NCBI GenBank assembly: GCA_963585895.1
Contig: OY757939.1
Coordinates: 25,856,086 to 25,920,085 of the forward strand
Direction: 5' to 3'
Source: Sepioteuthis lessoniana
Lineage: Eukaryota; Mollusca; Cephalopoda; Myopsida; Loliginidae
DNA: 64,000 nucleotides
Under the pieces are notes generated by a model. It worked only from the letters and a program-made list of their open reading frames with translations, had not been told where the DNA came from and did no database searches. The translations under genes were made by a program, and so were the position numbers. Within the stretch, counting starts at the first letter, position 1. Each line of letters begins with the position of its first letter. Below are positions 11,109 to 20,736 of the stretch, piece by piece.

Positions 11109-11348
11109 ATGGTTCGAGTGTTTGCCAATATTGCGGGAGAGCGGGGTTTAATCCCAGGTGGAGTCATACCAAAGACTTCAAAAATGGTACTCGATGCCTC
11201 TTTGCTTAGCACTAAGCATTATAAGTGACGGATCCAAGGTAAGTAGAACGATCCAAGGAAAGGAGTAGCACCCTCCCCTACACAACAGTGTAGTAGCTTT
11301 TTAAAAGGGAGCCTTCAGGCCGCCCTCGGCTACGGTCTGCAAACTTAC
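11108..11348 (+). mobile_element. SINE-1 copy
   Basis: tRNA-like head with GGTTTAATCCCAGG (B-box-like), then CATACCAAAGACT, AATGGTACTCGATGCC, AGGAGTAGCACCCTCCCC and GCCGCCCTCGGCTACGGTC near the tail. Preceded by a TA run that probably marks the insertion site. Confidence 0.85.
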
Positions 11349-11473
11349 ATGTATATATATATATATGAGAGAGACAGAGAGACAGAGAGTGAGAAAGTCA
11401 CTCAGACATGCAGAAATAAAAATTTTCAGAGGATAATATCTAAAAAATACATCCTATGAATATGTTGTTTTTT

Positions 11474-11479
<6 letters not shown>

Positions 11480-11514
<35 letters not shown>

Positions 11515-11551
11515 GCTTTGTGTGTGTGTGTGTATGTGTGTGTGTGTGTGT
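11480..11551. repeat. (TA)n then (TG)n microsatellite
   Basis: A TA run to 11513, a short TATGCTTTG spacer, then TG units. Confidence 0.9.
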
Positions 11552-12115
11552 TGAATGAAAAGTTTCCCACAGCTGGAGTTTTTATCTTTCATTGAAGCTA
11601 AATGAAAGGGGTGTGGCTGAAGAAAGCATTTTTTGACTCTGATATTTTCTTCTTGTTATTTTTAGACGAGTCTGATTTTCTATGATAAGTGTAATGCTTC
11701 TCTTCGAGACGAATAATGGTAGCCAAGTTACTGATCTGAGTTGGCAAGAATGCATTTAGTACTATAAAGGCGTGGTTGAAAATGCTTACTCGAAATGATA
11801 TAAGCGGGAACAAGCTAGACAAAAAAAAATACATTAAAGAATAAATAAATAAGTAAAACAAAAAAATAGATAAATAAAAAAAGTTGAAATAAAAATAGGA
11901 ACCGCACCTGCCAGGAGTTTATGACAAATCACTCCGCTGTAATTACTCAGACTAGAATTGAGGATTTTCTTTATTTAAACTGACGTAACAGTTAAAAGCT
12001 GAACTCAACATTGACCTCACCCACGTTTATTCCACACTTTAACCACTGATCCAATTCCGAAACTATTTCAAGCCCATAGAAAGAGAGATCTACGGGAAAT
12101 TCCATATCATTACAA
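11552..12115. other. Unassigned stretch
   Basis: No repeat family recognised. A minus-strand open frame of 87 codons exists (11598-11861) but is compositionally biased and resembles nothing known. Confidence 0.3.
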
Positions 12116-12117
12116 AT

Positions 12118-12168
12118 ATGTGTGTGTGTGTATGTGAATGAGTGTGTGTGTGTGTGTGTGTGTGTGTG
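12118..12168. repeat. (TG)n microsatellite
   Basis: Two TG runs separated by TATGTGAATGAG. Confidence 0.9.
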
Positions 12169-12184
12169 CGAATTTATGCATATA

Positions 12185-12428
12185 GGTATCGGTTTCTTTG
12201 TTTAATTTCATATCAACCTTCGTGGGTTATTTGATACCAAAGCCATCCTTGTAGAAAGACATTAGTGGTACTATGTAATCGATAGTTGTGGGGGTGGATA
12301 AAGATTTTATACCTTTTCCAAGAATATTTGTCCGAAAAGAAACATAATAGAGAGACTGGAACTAGAATTCGCTTGCCCGGATGTCGCAGTCAAACACGTT
12401 ATTCAATACTCCATGGATACACCCCCAT
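12185..12428 (-). mobile_element. SINE-2 copy
   Basis: Tail on the plus strand ATATCAACCTTCGTGGGTTATTTGATACCAAAG-like, body word TTAGTGGTACTATG, and a B-box region GGAACTAGAATTCGC near the head. The tRNA-like head is eroded, ending near GGATACACCCCC. Confidence 0.8.
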
Positions 12429-12489
12429 ATCTATATATATATATATATATATTACTAAAAGTATAGTTTCCTATGTTCATAGGTATAGA

Positions 12490-12690
12490 GAGCAAAATAT
12501 CTCTATAGAGCATATATATATATGTTTGAAGAGAGCATATGTATAAATTTGGATAGAGTGTATATATAAATTTGAATAGAACATATATATGCTTAAATTG
12601 AGAGTATATAAGTTTAAACAGTGCATATAAATAAGCTTGAATAGAGCATATATACAAGTTTGGATAGGGCATTCATATAAGTTTAGATAC
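12490..12690. repeat. Minisatellite, ~25-28 bp units
   Basis: About eight imperfect units of the form GAGCATATATATAAGTTTGGATA. The internally open minus-strand frame (repeats of LYICSIQ type) is a by-product of a period near 27 bp. Confidence 0.8.
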
Positions 12691-12784
12691 CGTAGTCAAC
12701 AGCGCAAGGTGATTAACTTGCTTTGATTATTTCATAGGCGTGAAACTATCAGTTACTAAGAAATGTAGACTTTATGTCGTAGCT

Positions 12785-12850
12785 AATATATATATATATA
12801 TATATATATATAGTGTGTGCGCGCGAGTGTGCGCGTGTGTGTGTGTGTAT
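12785..12850. repeat. (TA)n(TG)n composite microsatellite
   Basis: TA run followed by TGTGCGCGCGAGTG and TG units. Confidence 0.9.
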
Positions 12851-12865
12851 GGGTTCAGTGAAGAA

Positions 12866-12997
12866 TGTGGCCGACCAGCAAAATTGATCTGAATCAAGTC
12901 AGTGTAGAAACTGGATGTAGTTTGGCAGAACTGCTGTGAGTGATGAGCAATCGGGATGAATATATAGAAAGAGTGAGAATCAGGGAAATCCATGCAA
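12866..12997 (+). mobile_element. LINE-A-related 3' fragment, diverged
   Basis: GGCCGACCAGCAAAATTGATCTG aligns with the GRPARTYIQQ coding end of LINE-A, followed by an equivalent of DTGCS, MSNRE and GEIRES (here ATGAGCAATCGGGATGAAT and AGAATCAGGGAAATCCATGC). It is far more diverged than the other copies and has no (GAT)n tail; it could be a sister RTE family. Confidence 0.6.
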
Positions 12998-13008
12998 GCT
13001 AATCGACT

Positions 13009-13009
<1 letters not shown>

Positions 13010-13064
<55 letters not shown>
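13010..13064. repeat. (TA)n microsatellite
   Basis: TA run of about 27 units with one GT interruption. Confidence 0.95.
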
Positions 13065-13432
13065 GCGTGAGAATATGTAGTATTTATTTAATCCCGCAGT
13101 CATGGACAAGATATTTAATCTAGATAAATATTTAAGTGGAGTAAAGCTGGTTTGATTTCAGATTTTTCCCTCCCTTATATTAGTTGCTAACAAGGGTTAA
13201 AGAATCTAGATGACCATACTATTTACCCATGGATCGAAAAGAGAAAAGATGGTTTCATTCAAAACTAAAACACAAAAAATAAGCTACAAAATAAGAAAAA
13301 TAGCGGCTGCTTACAACAACTCAAAACAAAGTAATCTTTGTTTAAAAGAAAAAATTAGCGATAATCATCTTCCCAAAAAATAAAGAAAAAAATCTTCAAA
13401 ATAAAAGATTAGAACTTATTTACAAATATCCT
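13065..13432. other. Unassigned AT-rich stretch
   Basis: Contains A-rich runs; nothing recognised. Confidence 0.35.
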
Positions 13433-13778
13433 CATCATCATCATGTCATGCTGCTCGCACAGATTTCCTTAACTCTCTCTCTCTCTCTCTATCATCCATC
13501 GCTTGCTGCTAATTTTCCAATTTACATCCTGTGTCCATACAGAGCTGTTGTAGATAAGTTCTAGCTGGTCGTCCTACACCTGCCCGTCCGTGTGAAGGGT
13601 TCCATAGGAGTTCATCAACGCTCCTCCAACAGTCTCCCTCAGGTCCTGTTCGTATAATTTGGATTGTCTTTGAGATGGGTGGTAGATGGCCGTACAGCTG
13701 CTGATTTGTCAGATGTTGCGTCCAGGATTTGTTTGTAGCCTCCTTGTGCAATTGCCGTCAAGCTTCTCTATTTTCTCA
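13433..13778 (-). mobile_element. LINE-A 3' fragment
   Basis: Begins with (CAT)n, the complement of the (GAT)n tail. The minus strand encodes KSWTQHLTNQQLYGHLPPI, then GRPARTYLQQLCMDTGC. One CT-rich expansion sits near the 3' end. 5'-truncated within KLDGN-coding sequence. Confidence 0.9.
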
Positions 13779-14084
13779 TACCCACAAATTAAACATTTGA
13801 AACCATGGGAAGCAGCATGGTGGATGTGAAATGGGGCGGATGAACCCAGCGTCGAGTCAAAGGCGCGCTTCACCAGATGCTGGGATGATGAGCCCGAAAT
13901 TGTCATCGGCCAGGATCCCATAGTTCAGGCATAAAACCACTGATACTCATCTTTAAGGGCGGCAACAATTAATAAGGTTAAAATACGCCCAGGAAAAGAT
14001 TACCATGACTCCCACTTAAATTTACAAATATAGATATGATAAAAAAATCTCCTATTAAGTTATCTGAAAATAATGATGAATACG
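13779..14084. other. Unassigned, GC-richer patch at 13780-13930
   Basis: This patch is noticeably richer in G+C than its surroundings and keeps an open minus-strand frame (starting MGSWPMTISG) of about 48 codons to 13779. It matches no family I recognise and no second copy is visible in the window. Confidence 0.3.
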
Positions 14085-14560
14085 TAATTGAAATAAATAA
14101 ATAAGCAAACAAACAAACAAAACCACAGCAACAAATAACAAACATAACTAAAACAAAAATGTGAAGAAAAACAACTGTATGGATATTTCAAGCGACAAAC
14201 CATCGACATCTCACTGGGAAAAAGTTGGACATGGCTAAGAAAGGGAAACCTTTTGAGAGAGACTGAATCTCTACTAATAGCTGTACAAAACAACGACATA
14301 AGGACGTAATGACAAACTATGCTAAAGTAAAAATTGATAAAACGCAACAAAATAGCAAATGTAGGTTATGTGGTGATAGAGACGAATGGGTCAATTGTTT
14401 AATAAGCGAATTCTGCAAGATATTGCAAAAAGAGTATAAAACTAGACACAGCAGGGTGGAGAAAGTGATCCACCAAGAACTGTGCAATTAATTGTAGTTT
14501 GACCGTACGAACAAATAGTATATGAACAACCAAGATCGGACAACATACTGACCTCTATAA
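14085..14560 (+). mobile_element. LINE-B fragment, C-terminal region
   Basis: Encodes TWLRKGNLLRETESLL-like sequence, a frame break, then KVKIDKTQQNSKCRLCGDR: part of a CCHC-type motif (CX2C visible; the His is replaced by Cys here). Continues through YKTRHSRVEKVIHQELC to about 14555. 5' and 3' truncated relative to the family. It lies just upstream of a second, more complete copy. Confidence 0.85.
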
Positions 14561-14920
14561 CAAGGAGATCTGCAATCATTCAAACTCCAAGGAAAAGCTA
14601 ACGAAGCTAGCAATAATGATAATAATCATACACTTCACCATGGAAGCCATGAAAAACTGAACAGCGCAATTAATAGCATAAGGAAAAACTTTAGTTGAGG
14701 TAAAATTCCAGTTAGGCACATTTCTAGAAGACTTTTCCCGCTGCAAAGGTATTTTTAACAAAAAGGATTCCACTCTGCGTATTTAGAAAGTATACTGAGT
14801 GTTACAAATTTACAAAATCACAAGAAAAGATTTATTATCTTACGTACATGGAAAAGATTAAGAAACTTGCCAACAAATGAATCAGAATAGAAAATTTTGA
14901 TGGGAAAAAATGGCACAGGA
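14561..14920. other. Unassigned stretch between two LINE-B copies
   Basis: Could be highly eroded LINE-B RT sequence, but no motif is clear enough to claim. Confidence 0.3.
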
Positions 14921-14924
14921 AAAT

Positions 14925-15229
14925 GATTCCTGTCAATAAGGAAAAGAGAGAAAAGAAAAATAACAGAAGGAATAGAACTACCGAATGAAAAAAGAATCAG
15001 AACTCTAGGAGAGAATTAAAACAAAAATGTTTCCTGCCGATAAGGAAAAGAGGAAAAAGAGAAACAACAGAAGGAATAGAATTGCCAAATGAAAAAAGAA
15101 TCGGAACTCTAGGGGAGAATTAAAACAAAAAGTTTCCTGCCGATAAGGAGAAGAGGAAAAAGAGAAACAACAGAAGGAATAGAACTGCCAAATGAAAAAA
15201 GAATCAGAACTCTAGGAGAGAATTAAAAT
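14925..15229 (+). repeat. ~104 bp tandem triplication inside LINE-B
   Basis: TTCCTG(T/C)C(A/G)ATAAGG recurs near 14926, 15030 and 15133. Each unit includes GAAGGAATAGAA and GAATCAGAACTCTAGG. The units duplicate LINE-B coding sequence for LPNEKRIRTLGE, so they arose inside the element. Confidence 0.85.
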
Positions 15230-15242
15230 TACAAATACTTGA

Positions 15243-15602
15243 AATATTAGATTTGGATTTGGTTTTATGGCATATCAACCATTGTAGGTTATTAATACCA
15301 AATCCATTTTATACATATAAACAGTTCTATTTCAAACAATTCACTTTAGCATAAGTACATAGTTTAAATGTCAAACAGTTCTATTTAACCCATAAATAGG
15401 TCCCTATCAGGTATTACCACTCCAGGTCAGAGTGGACCAAGATGCAATGACAATAAAAAGGTACTCAGCATTTCTCAAAGCTCTAGTATCACTGAATCCT
15501 CCTTACCATTGTTTAGTGTCATATCTAGGACACTCAATGGGGAAGTCTTACTCCCGTTCAGAGATTCAGTCGGTGTATTTTTCCGTCCCAGCCAAGTGGA
15601 CC
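15243..15602 (-). mobile_element. F3 retroposon inserted in LINE-B
   Basis: Tail at 15243 (GGTTTTATGGCATATCAACC), one or two minisatellite units, head ending at 15602 (CCCAGCCAAGTGGACC). LINE-B coding sequence for YLEIL lies to the left and EADTIKQ to the right, so the insertion site is clear. A target-site duplication is not certain here. Confidence 0.85.
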
Positions 15603-15741
15603 ATGGGTTTGAAGCGGACACCATCAAACAAGCAGAGATAAAAGAGATAATCAGTAAAGAATACCTCCAAAAAACGAGAAAACTTCTCGAAGCCAAGATC
15701 TTCAGTAGAAAACTCATGAAAGGGATAAACACATGGGCAGT

Positions 15742-16053
15742 AAAAATGGAGGTGCCCGTGGTGTAATGGTTATCGTCGTAGTAAATGGACACGGCGATTC
15801 GAGTTCAAATCCTGGACGAGAATGATTGCATTTCACATAGCACTAATACCCTTGGGAAAGGTATGAATCCAATAATTCTCCCTCCATGGGTAAATAGTAG
15901 GGCAGACTAGGTTCTTCAACCTTGGTAAGGAAACTTGGTAAGGAAACTTGTCTAGGAGAAGGAAAACTCTGAATTTAAACTTGTTAAACTTCGCTTAAAA
16001 AATTGACCTTGTGTCATATCCTGCCCGAGCGGAGGGGTTGGTAAATAGGATAT
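15742..16053 (+). mobile_element. SINE-3 inserted in LINE-B, with target-site duplication
   Basis: Head GGTGCCCGTGGTGTAATGG (A-box-like TGGTGTAATGG) and B-box-like GAGTTCAAATCC, then ACTAATACCCTTGGGAAAGG and a tail with AAAATTGACCTTGTGTC and TCCTGCCCGAGCGG. Flanks ACACATGGGCAGT (15729-15741) and ACATATGGGCAGT (16054-16066) form a 13 bp target-site duplication with one mismatch; LINE-B coding resumes directly after it (NTWAV to LLVR). Confidence 0.92.
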
Positions 16054-16440
16054 ACATATGGGCAGTCCTCCTTGTAAGATAATTAATTCTTAAAATTGAC
16101 ACGTGGCGAACTCAGAAAAACTGATTAAAGGACAAGGAAATTGATGACTATACATAAATCCTTACAATCGAGAGATGATAAAGACAGACTGTATCAATGA
16201 AAAGCGAAAGGTCACGGTATCATTGGGAATAGCGAATATTCATCAATATAAGTACTCCATTAAAAAGAGCTACGAAAGACTAATAACAGCAGCCAGTAAC
16301 AGCATTGCAAAACAACAAAAACAAGACAAAAAAACAACAATAACAACTAGGAAACAGAAATAAGAAGATAAAATAAGTATGAAAAATTTTAAGTGAGAAA
16401 CTTACGAAATTGCACGCGGTAAGATCTTAGCTACAAAAGG

Positions 16441-16708
16441 TTGGTTTGGTTTGATTTGGTTTCTTTGTTTAATGGCATATCAACCTTTGTAGGTTATCAA
16501 CCTTTGTAGGTTATTTAATGCCAAAGCCATTCTCCTAGAAGAACAGTAGTGGTACTATTTGACCCATAGCTGGGAGGATAAGGGTGTTCATACCTTTCCC
16601 AAGGGTATTTGCCCGAAAGTGAACGTAATAGCGCGACTGGAGTACGAACTCACTTACAACGATTCCACTGTCCATCGCTTTAACCATTAAACCACGAGGA
16701 CATCCCCT
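16441..16708 (-). mobile_element. SINE-2 inserted in LINE-B, likely target-site duplication
   Basis: Tail TTGGTTTCTTTGTTTAATGG and ATATCAACC, then a short internal duplication of CAACCTTTGTAGGTTAT, body (AGTAGTGGTACTATTTGACCC), B-box region GGAGTACGAACTC and head ending CACGAGGACATCCCC. Flanks GCTACAAAAGG and GCTGCAAAAAGG look like an aged 11-12 bp duplication. Confidence 0.88.
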
Positions 16709-17482
16709 GCTGCAAAAAGGGAAACCACAAGAAGAGAAACTGAAGCTCTTCTAATAGCAGCAGAAAACAACACCCTAAAGGCTAATTATATTAAAACGAA
16801 GATTGATAATACTCAATAGAATAGCAAATGTAGAAAATGTAGGGAAAAAGATGAAACAGTTCATTGCATAATGAATTGTGCAAAAGATTGAAACTTTACC
16901 ATTCCACCAAATGATAGTACAATCTAGAATCAGTCCGAGAGAGTGAAGGATATAAAATTCTCTGAGATTTTGAGAATCAGAGGGACCACCTAATTCCGGC
17001 TAAAGGACCAGACGTAGTGTTAATTAACAACAAAAAAGAGTATTTGGCCTAAGCGAAAAGATGGACAAAACTTGGACCTTGCCAGAGAAAAAGCTGTGGA
17101 AAAAGTGTCGAAGTAATAACAGTTGTAGTTAATGTGCTCCAAGCCTGGTGGACGGATTAGACGAATTGGAAATCAGTGGTAGCATGAAAACCATCCTGAC
17201 TACAGCATTGCTGAGATCGGCTAGACAATCTGTCCCTCAAACTCCCGTGAAAGGCCACCAGCTACAGCCAGTTTGAAAGACTTACAAGGAGTGGAATAAT
17301 CCTAATAATAGTCGCAGCACGGTAACAGAGCCAACAAATTAGAAATAATCAAGCCACAAAAAAAGATTAAACCCAACCCAGTATGGAGACTGTGCAAACT
17401 AAAAATTAAATTAATTGAACGCCTAATGTCCGGTTGCCCCATCCTAACACCGATAGAAAGGCATATGAAGCAAACGATAATT

Positions 17483-17796
17483 TGATTTGATGTGGCTTAG
17501 TTTTATGGCATATCAACCATTATATATTAAATCCTCCTTATACATACGTATTAAGTATATATGATTTGGTTTGGTTAGGTTTTATGGCATAGCAAACATT
17601 GTAGGTTATTTAATACCAACTCCTTTTTATACACACGTATTAAATATATGTGATTTGATTTGATTGGGTTTAAAGACATAACAAATTATAACAGATTATA
17701 TAATGCCATATTTTCTTTGTTCATACATAGTAAATATATATGATTTGCTTTGGATGGTTTTCATGGAATAACAAACATTGTAGGTTATTTAATGCC
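17483..17796 (-). repeat. Tandem array of SINE-2/F3 3' tail, ~85 bp units
   Basis: Three to four units of GATTTGGTTTGGTTAGGTTTT, ATGGCATA, AACATTGTAGGTTATTTAATACC and TACATACGTATTAAATATAT. The unit is the 3' tail of F3/SINE-2 plus a short AT spacer, repeated head to tail. The last unit joins directly to a LINE-B fragment. Confidence 0.85.
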
Positions 17797-18058
17797 AAAG
17801 ACCTTGCAAAACTAAGGAACATGAAAGTGACGGTAATACCAACTGTAATTGGTTTACTCGGTACAATCACTAAAGGATTGGTACTGGGAATGGAAGAATT
17901 AGCAATAAGAGGACAAGTGTAGACCATCCAAACTACAACATTGTTGAGATAGGCCAGGATACTAAAAAGATGTCTGGAAACTTGAAGAGACTTACTCTCA
18001 CTGAAGCTGAAGTGGAAAACCATTAGCTAAGGCTGGTGTGAAAAACTCTCAAATGAGT
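17797..18058 (+). mobile_element. LINE-B 3' fragment
   Basis: Encodes DLAKLRNMKVTVIPTVIGLL and GLVLGMEELAIRGQV, then 3' UTR words AAAACCATTAGCTAAGGCTGG and AAACTCTCAAATGAG. Followed directly by another LINE-B piece. Confidence 0.9.
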
Positions 18059-18572
18059 TGAATGTTAATTGGGCAAGAGATTGAAACTTGACCATTGTTC
18101 CAAATAATATATAAGCAACAAATCGAGAAAATGAGATTCATAAATTTCTCTGGGGTTTTGTGATGAAAGCGGATCTCCTAACTCCAGTCTGAAGACCATA
18201 CCTACTGCTAATTTAAAGAAACAGAAAATTTGTCTTTAAGCGGACCACAGATTAAAAGAAAATAAAGCCAAAAGATTGCGAGAGAACTAAAAAGAATATG
18301 GAACATGAAAGTAACGGTGATACTCGTTGTACTCAGCACACTTGGAATAGTCTCCATAGGCTTGGAAAGGGGACTCGAAGAACTAGAAATCAGAGGAAGA
18401 TTCGAGACTATCCATACTACAGTATTGTTGAGATCGGCCATAATACTGAGAAGAGTCCCGGAGACCAGAGGAGACTTGCTGTCATTCATACTCTAGAGAA
18501 AGACTAACGTTGGTGTTAAAACATCGCAAGGAGTAAAATAATAATAATAATAAGAAGAAGAAGAAGAAGAAG
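18059..18572 (+). mobile_element. LINE-B 3' fragment with (AAT)n tail
   Basis: A decayed 5' part is followed by LKRIWNMKVTVILVVLSTL, GLERGLEELEIRGRFET and RRVPETRGDLLS, a short 3' UTR with AAGGAGTAAAAT and a tail (AAT)n turning into (AAG)n at 18537-18572. Confidence 0.9.
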
Positions 18573-18690
18573 AATTGATCAGAATACTGACAAGAGTCCT
18601 GGAGACTAGAGGAGACTTACTGTCACTCAAACTCCACTCAGAAACCATCGACTGATATTGGTGTCAAAAACTCGAAAAGGAGTAACAATA
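18573..18690 (+). mobile_element. LINE-B short 3' fragment
   Basis: GATCAGAATACTGACAAGAG, CCTGGAGACTAGAGGAG, then AGAAACCATCGACTGATATTGG and CTCGAAAAGGAGTAACAATAAC. It starts exactly where the previous copy's microsatellite tail ends. Confidence 0.88.
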
Positions 18691-19464
18691 ACAAACTCGG
18701 GTAAATAATAAATATACCCCGCCCCAAAACTGTTATTTTAACAGAGAGGGTATTAAAGAGTTGTAAAAGGTAACCTGTATAGCTAGTTTACTTTTAATTT
18801 TCGGATATGGGAATAGCTTATCATTAACGAGCATTAATAGTTCGATAAAATATTCGGAAAGAATTACAGACCGGTTAAATAATAAATTATGTTTTAAAAA
18901 CTAAGTCAATAAATAGTGACAAAAAAGTATAATTAGTTTTAGCAATTTAAAGTAAAGGGTTAAGTTTAGAAAAGATAATGGACGAACCTACCAGAAAAGT
19001 GCAGCCGTGAGCAAAGATTCAAGAAACGGGGGCAAATCGGATTTGTCATTAAATAGGCGAGTGGGGAAAACTCTTTCCATTGACTAGAGTTAACGATAAA
19101 AGTACGAATTCTGCCGAAAAAGAAAAAAGAATCCACATGTAGCACAAATTAAGGAGCCGGCTTGGTTCGTCCGGACCCAAGGTGGGGTTACTACTGGAGC
19201 CGATATGATGTTTAATGACCCGAAATCGGCGATGAAGGCAGGACATCACTGAAGAGTTCATACAAACACTTAGAATGTATTATTGGATATATTAAACATA
19301 TTACAAGGATGAGATTTAAAGATCATAGGCTGAAAAATTCATATGATATCATATCTGCTGTAGACTACTTTCTTAAACAATGGGATCCTAGCACTGCAAC
19401 ACTTTTAAAAGAAGTGTATGCACCGAAAGGTGTATGTATTCAAAAATAAACCTCTTCTGTTCAT
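18691..19464. other. Unassigned stretch
   Basis: AT-rich to 18960, then a more GC-balanced patch (19000-19250) with a 70-codon minus-strand open frame of no recognised kind. No terminal repeats or protein domain seen. Confidence 0.3.
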
Positions 19465-19586
19465 ATTCCATGAAAATATCTTGGTTAGGCAATGAACTTT
19501 TTAACCGACCCTAGTCGAATACATCATTCCATGAAAATATCTTGGTTAGCCTATGAACTTTTTAACCGACCCTCGTCGAATACATC
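19465..19586. repeat. 61 bp direct tandem duplication
   Basis: ATTCCATGAAAATATCTTGG at 19465 repeats at 19526 with two or three differences over 61 bp (ending CGAATACATC). A recent local duplication. Confidence 0.9.
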
Positions 19587-19804
19587 AGCTAGTCAGAAAT
19601 CTAATATAATTTAACGAATTCATTAAAAAAGAATGCCCTTCCCTGACAGCTTTCCAAATTAGAGCATCCTTCCCATCTCTCCCAACACCACGGGATATAA
19701 AAAGCTACCCACCACGTGGGAGACTCGGGGTTTAATGATTGCTTAAGCGAGAAACTGCCAGTAGCCAATCGAAGTTGAATTTGTCAGCACGTGATGCAAA
19801 TATA

Positions 19805-20031
19805 TAATTTAAAAAGCTCCACACTTTGATATAAATTCCCTTCTCTTTTTGTTCTGCATTTTTTAAATCCTTTTCTGGGGTGTATTTTTTTTAATTTCTC
19901 GGCACAATCTGCACCTATTGTAATCTTTGTAAGCTTGTGCTTTTTTCACTGAATCCTATTTTATCATGGGAGAATTTCCCGTCTCCTCTTTTATTTACCA
20001 TACATCATTGAATTGTGTAATACTGTTGGCA
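19805..20031 (+). repeat. Unclassified repeat, paralogue of 59745-60005
   Basis: Shares, in order, CACTTTGATAT(A/C)AATTC, TTTTGTTC(T/A)GCATTTT, GACACAATCTGCA-like, AATATTGTTT-like and ACTGTTGGCA with the second copy. Both copies abut a long (TA)n run, on opposite sides. No coding potential. Confidence 0.7.

Positions 20032-20083
<52 letters not shown>
20032..20083. repeat. (TA)n microsatellite
   Basis: About 26 uninterrupted TA units. Confidence 0.95.
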
Positions 20084-20087
<4 letters not shown>

Positions 20088-20149
20088 CAAGGAAACAAAG
20101 AAAGCAGTAGAAAAAAAAGAAAGAGATAAAGAAAAATCTATTGAAAAGA

Positions 20150-20610
20150 GTGAGAGGGTACGAATGAATGAAGGAAGGTGTGTGAGACGGGGTGGGGAAG
20201 AGTAAGTGAGTGAGTGAGTAAGTGAGTGAGTGAATGAGGTTTCCTGAGAGCTAGAGGATGAGTGAGTGGGTGTGATTGATTGTTGATTGATTGGTGGAGT
20301 GAGTGCGGAAGAGCGAGCAAGTGCAGAACAGTTTGTAATTGAGAGAAAGAGTAAATGAGGGATGAAAATAAGAGTGAAGAAGTGAGAGAGAGAAAATGGG
20401 TGAGTGTGGAAGAGTGACTGAGTGACAAATAGTGAGAGAGGAAGAGTAAAGGGGGTGAAATTAGCGAGTGAGTGAGGAAGATTGAGTCAGTGAGGAAGAG
20501 AGAGTAATAAGGAAGAGTGAATGAGAAAGAATAGGTAAGAGAGGAAGAGTTAGTGACGATGAGTTAGCAAGTGAGGAAGAGTGAGTGAATGAGAAAAAGT
20601 GAATGACTGA
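20150..20610. repeat. GAGT/GAAGAG-rich purine-biased tract
   Basis: Irregular GAGTGAGTGAG and GAGGAAGAGTGA units over about 450 bp. The minus-strand open frame rich in Ser, His and Leu reflects the repeat. Confidence 0.85.
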
Positions 20611-20624
20611 GCGCTTGTCTGGGT

Positions 20625-20723
20625 TTCTTTGTTTAATAGCATATCAACCTTCGAAGGTTATATAATGTCAACGCCATACTAATAGAAGAATAACATTGAT
20701 ACTATGCAATATATTGCTATGGT
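20625..20723 (-). mobile_element. SINE-2, tail-side half, split by F3
   Basis: GTTTCTTTGTTTAATAGC, ATATCAACCTTCGAAGGTTAT and body. The other half resumes at 21327 (ATTCATACCTTTACCAAAGG, GACTGGAGTTTGAAC). Confidence 0.8.
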
Positions 20724-20736
20724 AGCGGAAAAAAGA

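Larger units (their letters stand above)
14921..17315 (+). mobile_element. LINE-B main copy, split by three later insertions
   Basis: Order of coding landmarks: LPNEKRIRTLGEN (15.2 kb), EADTIKQAEIKEIISKEYL and RKLMKGINTWAV (15.6-15.74), WTRxEL and IHKSLQSRDDKDRLY (16.1), KSYERLITAASNSIAKQQKQ (16.26), KGN.KRETEALLIAAENN (16.73), KCRKCREKDETVH (16.83), then a decayed IPIV/GL..LEI..LLRSA region to an (AAT)-type end at about 17315. F3 (15243-15602), SINE-3 (15742-16053) and SINE-2 (16441-16708) interrupt it. Several stops and frameshifts make it inactive. It probably encodes an RT-bearing polyprotein in intact form; the RT active site is not in this piece. Confidence 0.88.

Noticed and set aside
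18691-19464. LTR-type element around the GC-balanced patch near 19.0-19.25 kb
   Set aside because: No long direct terminal repeats, primer-binding site or Gag/Pol-like motif seen; the only direct repeat nearby is a 61 bp local duplication.
20138-20428. 96-codon minus-strand Ser/His/Leu-rich frame
   Set aside because: Shadow of the GAGT-rich tract.
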